Translations under genes and position numbers: made by a program
NCBI RefSeq assembly: GCF_030464885.1
Contig: NZ_JALPRJ010000009.1
Span: 1-64,000, forward strand
Source: Caballeronia sp. SEWSISQ10-4 2
GTDB lineage: Bacteria; Pseudomonadota; Gammaproteobacteria; Burkholderiales; Burkholderiaceae
Direction: 5' to 3'
Length of the DNA stretch: 64,000 nt
In this document: one piece after another, positions 57,889 to 64,000 of the stretch
How the letters are laid out: the number at the start of each line of letters is the position of its first letter
Numbering within the stretch: the first letter of the stretch is position 1
Notes under the pieces: model-generated
Database searches by the model: none
Told to the model about the DNA's origin: nothing
Seen by the model: the letters and a program-made list of their open reading frames with translations, nothing else

Positions 57889-58790
57889 GATGCGTTCGAT
57901 ATGCCACTCGGTACGTGTCCCGTCGCTGTCACGACGCGGGCAGACTCGCAATGGCCAATTTGGTCGTCGAAGAAAAAGTCGGGTTCGAACTCGGCCAGAA
58001 ACGGACCTTTGTCCAATCCACCGAGGAACATCGCTTCGTCGATTTCGATGTTCCAGGCCATCAACGTCCGGATCGCCCGCTCGTGCGCAGGTGCTGATCG
58101 TGCCGTGACCAGCGCCGTGCGAATGCGCATCCGGGTAGTGTCGTGGCTGAGTTTTTGCAGCTTGTGCAGCGCTTCCAGCAACGGTTTCAACGGTCCGTTC
58201 GCCAAGGCCAGATCCTTCTTGCCGACCTCATGTTCCACAAACGCAGGCAAACCCTTGGCCTGGAATACCTGCTCGGCTTCGTCGGAGAAAAGCACGGCAT
58301 CGCCGTCGAAAGCAATGCGAATTTCATCAGGATACCGGCTTGCGGCGAGCGGTGCCCGCGGCACGACCGTCGCGGCGGGGAAGCCGGCGGCGAGGGCATC
58401 GCGGACATCAACCGAATTGGCTGACAGGAACAACGACGCGCGAAACGGCTCCAGATACCGGAACGGCGATTCACCGCGCGTAAAGACACCGCGCTCGATC
58501 GCCAAGCCATGTTCCTTGCACGAACTGAACGCGCGCAAACCGCTGATCGGATCGCTACGCGACAAAATCACCACCTCCACGCGCCGCTCGCCAGCCACGT
58601 TCAGCGCAAGCAGTTTCTCGATCAACGAGAACGCAATGCCGGGTTTCGCCGGAACGTTCAGCCGTGAGCGCTGCAGTGCCTCGTAGTCGCGCAAATCGCC
58701 GGTCTCGTAGACTCCGTTCTCTTCTTCGAAGTCAAACAGCGCCCGCGATGAAATCGCGACCACCAGTTTGTCGTCCAGCGTGAAAGCCAT
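57885..58790 (-). CDS. 5'-nucleotidase (NT5C1-like)
   Basis: The 301-residue protein resembles cytosolic 5'-nucleotidase 1: [23 protein letters not shown] at the start, [38 protein letters not shown] and [17 protein letters not shown]. It dephosphorylates nucleoside monophosphates, probably AMP. It overlaps queF by four bases and follows ilvA by seven, so one operon is likely. The exact substrate is inferred from the family. Confidence 0.88.
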   Translation of the reverse strand: MAFTLDDKLVVAISSRALFDFEEENGVYETGDLRDYEALQRSRLNVPAKPGIAFSLIEKLLALNVAGERRVEVVILSRSDPISGLRAFSSCKEHGLAIERGVFTRGESPFRYLEPFRASLFLSANSVDVRDALAAGFPAATVVPRAPLAASRYPDEIRIAFDGDAVLFSDEAEQVFQAKGLPAFVEHEVGKKDLALANGPLKPLLEALHKLQKLSHDTTRMRIRTALVTARSAPAHERAIRTLMAWNIEIDEAMFLGGLDKGPFLAEFEPDFFFDDQIGHCESARVVTATGHVPSGISNAS

Positions 58791-58797
58791 GCGGGCG

Positions 58798-60321
58798 TCA
58801 GGCCAGGAACAGCTTGTAGACGGGGTTCGCGCCTTCGTCCCACCACGGATAACCCAACGTAGCGAGGAATTGCTCGAACTCGACGTTCTCCGATGCCGGC
58901 ACCTGGATGCCGACCAGGATCGAACTCGTATCCGCGCCTTGGTTCCGGTAGTGGAACAGGCTGATATTCCAGTTCGGCGCCATCGACGAAAGGAATTTCA
59001 TCAGCGCGCCCGGGCGTTCCGGAAACTCGAAACGCAGCAAGCGTTCGTCCTGCGCGAGCGGTGAATGGCCGCCGACCATATAGCGGATATGTTGCTTCGA
59101 CAGTTCGTCGTGGCTGAGATCGACCGTAGCAAACCCGTGTTCGATAAACGCATTCGCCATCTGCACCGCTTCGCCGCGCGTCTTGATCTGCACGCCGACG
59201 AAGATGTGCGCGGCGTGGGCATCGGCGATGCGGTAGTTGAACTCGGTCACGCTACGCGTGCCGACCAGCTCGCAGAACCGCTTGAAACTGCCGCGTTCTT
59301 CCGGAATGGTCACCGCGAACACGGCTTCCCGCGCTTCGCCCACTTCGGCGCGTTCCGCGACAAAACGCATGCGGTCGAAGTTCATGTTTGCGCCGGACGT
59401 AACGGCGACCAGCGTCTGCGCTTCCAGCCCTTCGCGCTCGGCATAGAGCTTTGCGCCCGCAACCCCCAGCGCTCCCGATGGTTCCAGCACGCTGCGCGTG
59501 TCCTGGAAAACGTCCTTGATCGCGGCGCAGAGGGCGTCGGTGTCGACGGTGAGGACCTCGTCGAGCAATTCGCGGCACAGCCGGAACGTTTCTTCGCCAA
59601 CGAGTTTCACGGCCGTGCCGTCGGCAAACAACCCGACTTCAGCCAGCGTGACGCGCTCGCCTGCCTCGATCGATTGCTTCATCGCACACGAATCGACGGC
59701 CTGCACGCCGATGACCCGGATCTCCGGACGCACCGCCTTCACGTATGTCGCGACGCCTGCCGCAAGTCCGCCGCCACCGATCGGGACGAAGATAGCGTGG
59801 ATCGGTCCCTGATGCTGGCGCAGGATTTCCATGGCGACAGTGCCCTGGCCGGCAATGACGTCGGGGTCATCGAAGGGATGGACGAAGGTCAGGCCGCGTT
59901 CTTCCTGGAGCTTCACGGCGTGGCCGTATGCGTCGCTATACGATTCGCCGTGCTGGACGATTTCCACGGTCGGGCCGCCGAACGCGCGCATGGCGTCGAT
60001 CTTGACCTGGGGCGTGGTGACCGGCACCACGATCACGGCTTTGCAGCCTAGCCGGGTGGCGGAATAAGCAACGCCCTGAGCGTGATTCCCCGCCGATGCC
60101 GTGATCACGCCGCGAGCGAGGACATCGGCGGAAAGCTGCACCATCTTGTTGTACGCGCCGCGAATCTTGAACGAGAACACCGGCTGGTTGTCTTCGCGCT
60201 TCAGGTAGACCGAGTTGTGCAGCCGCGCCGATAAATTGCGCGCGGGTTCGAGCTCGCTTTCGCGGGCGACATCGTAGACGCGCGCGGTCAGGACTTTCTT
60301 GAGGTAATCGGGGTGTGTCAT
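58798..60321 (-). CDS. ilvA: Biosynthetic threonine ammonia-lyase IlvA
   Basis: IlvA converts threonine to 2-oxobutyrate for isoleucine. The 507-residue protein has the PLP lysine in NQPVFSFKIRGAYNKM, the glycine loop VPIGGGGLAAGVATYV, and two C-terminal ACT-like regulatory domains that bind isoleucine and valine (starting near residue 320). The ATG at 60321 is the family start; the open frame continues upstream to 60531 without homology. It is the first gene of the ilvA-nucleotidase-queF operon. Confidence 0.96.
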   Translation of the reverse strand: MTHPDYLKKVLTARVYDVARESELEPARNLSARLHNSVYLKREDNQPVFSFKIRGAYNKMVQLSADVLARGVITASAGNHAQGVAYSATRLGCKAVIVVPVTTPQVKIDAMRAFGGPTVEIVQHGESYSDAYGHAVKLQEERGLTFVHPFDDPDVIAGQGTVAMEILRQHQGPIHAIFVPIGGGGLAAGVATYVKAVRPEIRVIGVQAVDSCAMKQSIEAGERVTLAEVGLFADGTAVKLVGEETFRLCRELLDEVLTVDTDALCAAIKDVFQDTRSVLEPSGALGVAGAKLYAEREGLEAQTLVAVTSGANMNFDRMRFVAERAEVGEAREAVFAVTIPEERGSFKRFCELVGTRSVTEFNYRIADAHAAHIFVGVQIKTRGEAVQMANAFIEHGFATVDLSHDELSKQHIRYMVGGHSPLAQDERLLRFEFPERPGALMKFLSSMAPNWNISLFHYRNQGADTSSILVGIQVPASENVEFEQFLATLGYPWWDEGANPVYKLFLA

Positions 60322-60981
60322 TCCGGGGCCGTTCGCGCGGCTGTGCGCGCCATTTTTGAAAGCGAAAGCGTCAATAATAGCGCAGGGGCTCGCTGGTGCT
60401 CGGGTTTCGGCCTTTATAGCGGCGTTGACTCCGACCACAGACCCTGGAAGTCGCAACCCGACATCGATCTTGGCCGGGTAGTCCGAAACCGCCAGCAACA
60501 AGACATCAACCCCGACCGCCACGCCGTGCACTCCAGCGCCAGGCGAAAAATCCAGCCGCTAGCGAAAAAACCACCAAAAATCCGTCGAAAATTGGCATGC
60601 ACAAAGCCCTTCAACCCGCTACCGGGTGCGAACGACAAACATCCTGATGGGTTAGAATTCGCTTTTCGATACAGGATCGGAAGATGCAACGGCAGTCCCG
60701 GACCGGCTTTTTGACGCATGTTCCCCGCGACGCTCTACGTGAGTGCTGCGCGCTCTGCTGCGCTACCCACGCGGCTTCGGAACGGCATGCGCGTCATCAG
60801 CGATCGTGGCGCTGATTCCGGTACCTCCGAAGGTTTTGCATCCGTTCGCCAACCCCTGCCGGCGAGCACCTTCACATAAAAAGTATCACTCGAAAATCTG
60901 CGCTTCCCCGCGCAATGCCGGCTATCTTGCTGCTTTTGATCTCATCGTCAGCACAGGCGCCGGCTCACCGAACTGTCGAAT
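60322..60981. other. Long divergent intergenic region
   Basis: A 660-bp stretch between ilvA and the FAD oxidoreductase with no supportable gene; short frames here lack any family resemblance. It should hold both promoters. Confidence 0.5.
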
Positions 60982-63900
60982 ATGAACGCACCCCAAGCCT
61001 TCGATCCGAACGGCGCCGCGCATGCCGTGGCCCTGGATACCGAGCCGCGCCTGCGCGAAATTCCCTATAACTACACGTCGTTTTCCGATCGCGAAATCGT
61101 GATCCGTCTGCTGGGCGAGGAAGCCTGGGCCGCGCTCGCGGTCCTGCGCAGCGAGCGCCGCACTGGCCGCTCGGCACGCATGCTGTACGAAGTGCTCGGC
61201 GATATCTGGGTCGTGCGCCGCAATCCCTATCTGCAGGACGATCTGCTCGACAACCCGAAACGACGCGCATTGCTGATCGAAGCGCTGAACCATCGGCTGA
61301 GCGATATCGAAAAGCGCCGGAAAGCGGATCTGTCGCAGCATCAGGATGATGCCGGCCGGGATCGCGCAGCGCGTGTGGAAGTGCTGATCAGCGCCGCCTG
61401 CCGCGCGGTGGAGGATTTCAAGAAAGAGTTCGAGCAGACCTACGATTTGCGCAAGAAGGCGTCGAAGGTACTCGGGCGCGTGACCGAAAAGGACAACATC
61501 AAGTTCGATGGCTTGTCCCGCGTGTCCCATGTGACCGATGCAACCGACTGGCGCGTGGAGTACCCGTTCGTCGTACTGACGCCGGATACCGAGGCCGAAA
61601 TCGCCGGCATGATCAAGGCGTGTTTCGAACTCGGGCTGACCGTGATTCCACGCGGAGGCGGCACGGGTTACACCGGCGGCGCGATCCCCTTGACGCCGTT
61701 CGCGGCCGTCATCAACACCGAGAAACTCGAACAACTCGGTCCCGTCGAAATGACGGATCTGCCGGGCGTCGATCATAAGGTTGCGACTATTTTCTCGGGC
61801 GCGGGTGTCGTTACGCGTCGTGTAACGGAGGCCGCCGAGCAGGCCGGTTTCGTTTTCGCCGTGGATCCGACGTCGCTCGACGCATCGTGCGTCGGCGGCA
61901 ATGTCGCGATGAACGCCGGCGGCAAGAAGGCCGTGCTGTGGGGCACGGCACTGGATAACCTCGCCTGGTGGCGCATGGTCGATCCGCAAGGCAACTGGCT
62001 TGAAGTCACGCGCCTGGATCACAACTGCGGCAAGATTCACGACATCCCGGTGGCGCGTTTTCGGCTCGACTGGTTCGACGGCTCGCGTGCGCCGGGCGAG
62101 AAATTGCTGCGCACGGAATCGCTCGATATATCCGGCAGCAAGTTCCGCAAGGAGGGGCTTGGCAAGGACGTGACGGATAAATTCCTGTCAGGTCTGCCCG
62201 GCGTGCAAAAGGAAGGCTGCGATGGTCTGATCACGTCGGCGCGATGGATCCTGCACAAGATGCCCGCGCATACGCGCACCGTCTGCCTCGAATTCTTCGG
62301 TCAGGCACGCGATGCGATTCCGAGCATTGTGGAAATTAAAGATTACTTGTTCGAGACATCGAAGAAGGGCGGCGCGATTCTCGCCGGCCTGGAACATCTC
62401 GACGAACGTTATCTGCGCGCCGTCGGTTATGCGACCAAGAGCAAGCGCAACGCGTTTCCGAAGATGGTGCTGATCGGCGATATCGTCGGTAACGATCCGG
62501 ATGCGGTGGCTCAGGCCACGTCCGAAGTCGTCCGCATGGCGAACGGCAAGAGCGGCGAAGGGTTTGTCGCGGTGAACGCGGAGGCGCGCAAGCGTTTCTG
62601 GCTTGATCGCTCGCGCACGGCTGCCATCGCAAAGCATACGAACGCGTTCAAGATCAACGAAGATGTTGTGATCCCGCTGAACCGCATGGGCGAGTACACG
62701 GACGGGATCGAGCGGATCAACATCGAGTTGTCGATCAAGAACAAGCTGCAACTCGTCGACGCCCTCGAAACGTTCTTCAAGAACGGCAAGCTGCCGCTCG
62801 GAAAGAGCGACGACGCCAACGAGATTCCAAGCGCCGAGTTGCTCGAAGATCGCGTGCAGCAAGCGCTCGATCTGTTGCAGCGAGTGCGTGAACGCTGGAC
62901 GTTCGTCGGCGAAAAGCTGGATATGCCGTTGCGTGAAGCGCAGCACTATTTGGTTCAGCTCGGCTACGAAGGGTTGGCCGAGAAGATGGCGGATCGGGTG
63001 GATTCGCAACCGGGCGTTCGCGTATTCGATGTAGCGCAGGACCGTACGATCCGTGTCTCCTGGAAGCAGGAAATCCGCGCCGAACTGCGCCACATCTTCA
63101 ACGGCGGCGAGTTCAAGCCGATCCTCGAAGAAGCGCAGAACATCCACAAGACGGTTCTGCGGGGCCGCGTGTTCGTCGCACTCCACATGCACGCCGGCGA
63201 TGGCAACGTCCACACCAACATTCCGGTCAACTCCGACAACTACGAGATGCTGCAGGACGCGCACGTCGCGGTCGCACGCATCATGAAGCTCGCGCGCGAC
63301 CTGGATGGCGTGATTTCGGGCGAACACGGCATCGGCATTACGAAGCTGGAATTCCTGACCGAAGACGAAATCGCGGAGTTCCGCGAGTACAAGCAGCGCG
63401 TCGATCCCAACGGCCGTTTCAACGCGGGCAAGCTGCTCGCGGGCGCCGATCTGCGCAACGCCTACACGCCGAGCTTCGGCTTGATGGGCTACGAGTCGCT
63501 GATCATGCAGCAGTCGGATATTGGCGCGATCGCGGATTCCATCAAGGATTGCCTGCGTTGCGGCAAATGCAAACCGGTCTGCGCGACGCACGTGCCGCGC
63601 GCCAATCTGCTCTACAGCCCGCGCAACAAGATTCTTGCGACATCGCTGCTGGTCGAAGCGTTCTTATACGAAGAGCAGACGCGCCGCGGCGTATCGATAA
63701 AACATTGGGACGAATTCAACGACGTCGCCGATCACTGCACCGTCTGCCACAAGTGCGTGACGCCGTGCCCGGTGAAGATCGATTTCGGCGATGTCACCAT
63801 GAACATGCGCAACCTCCTGCGCAAGATGGGCAAGAAGAAGTTCAACGCGGGCAACGCGGCCGGCATGTTCTTCCTGAACGCGACGAACCCGCAAACCATC

Positions 63901-64000
63901 AACCTTGCCCGCACGGCGATGATGGGCGTTGGCTACAAGGCGCAGCGGCTTGGCAACGAGGTGCTAAAGAAGTTCACGAAGAAGCAGACGGCGAAACCGC
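60982..64000 (+). CDS. Giant FAD-linked oxidase / iron-sulfur oxidoreductase (DUF3683 type), 3' end outside window
   Basis: From the ATG at 60982 an unbroken frame of 1,006 codons runs to the window end. The order is an N-terminal region of about 190 residues (DUF3683 type), a PCMH-type FAD domain with [13 protein letters not shown] and [13 protein letters not shown] near residue 215, the FAD-oxidase C-terminal part ending in [15 protein letters not shown] and [14 protein letters not shown], then two 4Fe-4S motifs [11 protein letters not shown] (from residue 857) and [12 protein letters not shown] (from residue 919). This is a fused dehydrogenase resembling GlcD-GlcF or D-lactate type enzymes, feeding electrons to the membrane. 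The true substrate is unknown. No strong ribosome binding site is seen before the ATG. Confidence 0.92.
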   Translation, partial: MNAPQAFDPNGAAHAVALDTEPRLREIPYNYTSFSDREIVIRLLGEEAWAALAVLRSERRTGRSARMLYEVLGDIWVVRRNPYLQDDLLDNPKRRALLIEALNHRLSDIEKRRKADLSQHQDDAGRDRAARVEVLISAACRAVEDFKKEFEQTYDLRKKASKVLGRVTEKDNIKFDGLSRVSHVTDATDWRVEYPFVVLTPDTEAEIAGMIKACFELGLTVIPRGGGTGYTGGAIPLTPFAAVINTEKLEQLGPVEMTDLPGVDHKVATIFSGAGVVTRRVTEAAEQAGFVFAVDPTSLDASCVGGNVAMNAGGKKAVLWGTALDNLAWWRMVDPQGNWLEVTRLDHNCGKIHDIPVARFRLDWFDGSRAPGEKLLRTESLDISGSKFRKEGLGKDVTDKFLSGLPGVQKEGCDGLITSARWILHKMPAHTRTVCLEFFGQARDAIPSIVEIKDYLFETSKKGGAILAGLEHLDERYLRAVGYATKSKRNAFPKMVLIGDIVGNDPDAVAQATSEVVRMANGKSGEGFVAVNAEARKRFWLDRSRTAAIAKHTNAFKINEDVVIPLNRMGEYTDGIERINIELSIKNKLQLVDALETFFKNGKLPLGKSDDANEIPSAELLEDRVQQALDLLQRVRERWTFVGEKLDMPLREAQHYLVQLGYEGLAEKMADRVDSQPGVRVFDVAQDRTIRVSWKQEIRAELRHIFNGGEFKPILEEAQNIHKTVLRGRVFVALHMHAGDGNVHTNIPVNSDNYEMLQDAHVAVARIMKLARDLDGVISGEHGIGITKLEFLTEDEIAEFREYKQRVDPNGRFNAGKLLAGADLRNAYTPSFGLMGYESLIMQQSDIGAIADSIKDCLRCGKCKPVCATHVPRANLLYSPRNKILATSLLVEAFLYEEQTRRGVSIKHWDEFNDVADHCTVCHKCVTPCPVKIDFGDVTMNMRNLLRKMGKKKFNAGNAAGMFFLNATNPQTINLARTAMMGVGYKAQRLGNEVLKKFTKKQTAKP

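Noticed and set aside
60684..60815. Short open frame starting at an ATG in the ilvA upstream region
   Set aside because: About 43 codons, Cys/His/Arg-rich, no ribosome binding site and no recognisable family.

Overview
The window is high-GC and tightly packed, with gene order, product types and codon use of a beta-proteobacterium of the Burkholderiaceae, most likely Burkholderia sensu lato (Paraburkholderia/Caballeronia type). The case rests on rpoH with a CIRCE element, the prs / tRNA-Gln / ispE / lolB block, the kdsD-kdsC-lptC-lptA-lptB-rpoN-hpf-ptsN-hprK-rapZ block, uvrA / MFS / ssb, and a porin remnant of Burkholderia type. The genus is inferred; nothing was searched.

Layout. 1-1250: 5' end of an IS1634-type transposase beside a decaying cytochrome bo oxidase remnant (cyoC with a frameshift and a stop, cyoD with an internal deletion). 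1300-3780: rpoH behind a perfect CIRCE, a PagL-type lipid A deacylase and a small NTF2-like protein. 3930-6040: leuA with a newly read 25-residue leader peptide rich in rare CTA leucine codons. 6040-9210: ybiB, then an FAA hydrolase / maleylacetoacetate isomerase / LysE operon. 9250-14570: ftsY, rsmD, coaD, ferredoxin, hisC, pth. 14660-20120: rplY, prs, tRNA-Gln(TTG), ispE, lolB and a TPR protein, all on the minus strand. 20210-22100: mutM-mutY. 22130-31720: minus-strand run of a Lon-substrate-domain protein, rapZ, hprK, ptsN, hpf, rpoN and the LPS export/Kdo genes. 31900-37010: Kef-type antiporter, apt, LysE, Nudix, purU. 37060-43330: AI-2E-type permease, uvrA, MFS, ssb.

43640-47660 is the accessory part: a RES/Xre toxin-antitoxin pair faces a two-gene unit made of a nuclease-like N-terminal region joined to a winged HTH, and an AbiEii-like nucleotidyltransferase. 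Between the two divergent units lie three operator-like iterons at exact 18-bp spacing. A broken porin gene follows. This is the best candidate for a little-described defence or toxin-antitoxin system here.

47820-52440: CHRD protein, alpha/beta hydrolase, EcsC protein and a DHA2 exporter with a MarR regulator. 52438-56712: a D-amino-acid utilisation module (D-amino acid deaminase, RpiR-type regulator, N-acyl-D-amino acid deacylase, RidA). 57058-60321: queF, 5'-nucleotidase, ilvA. 60982-end: a giant FAD / iron-sulfur oxidoreductase that runs off the window.
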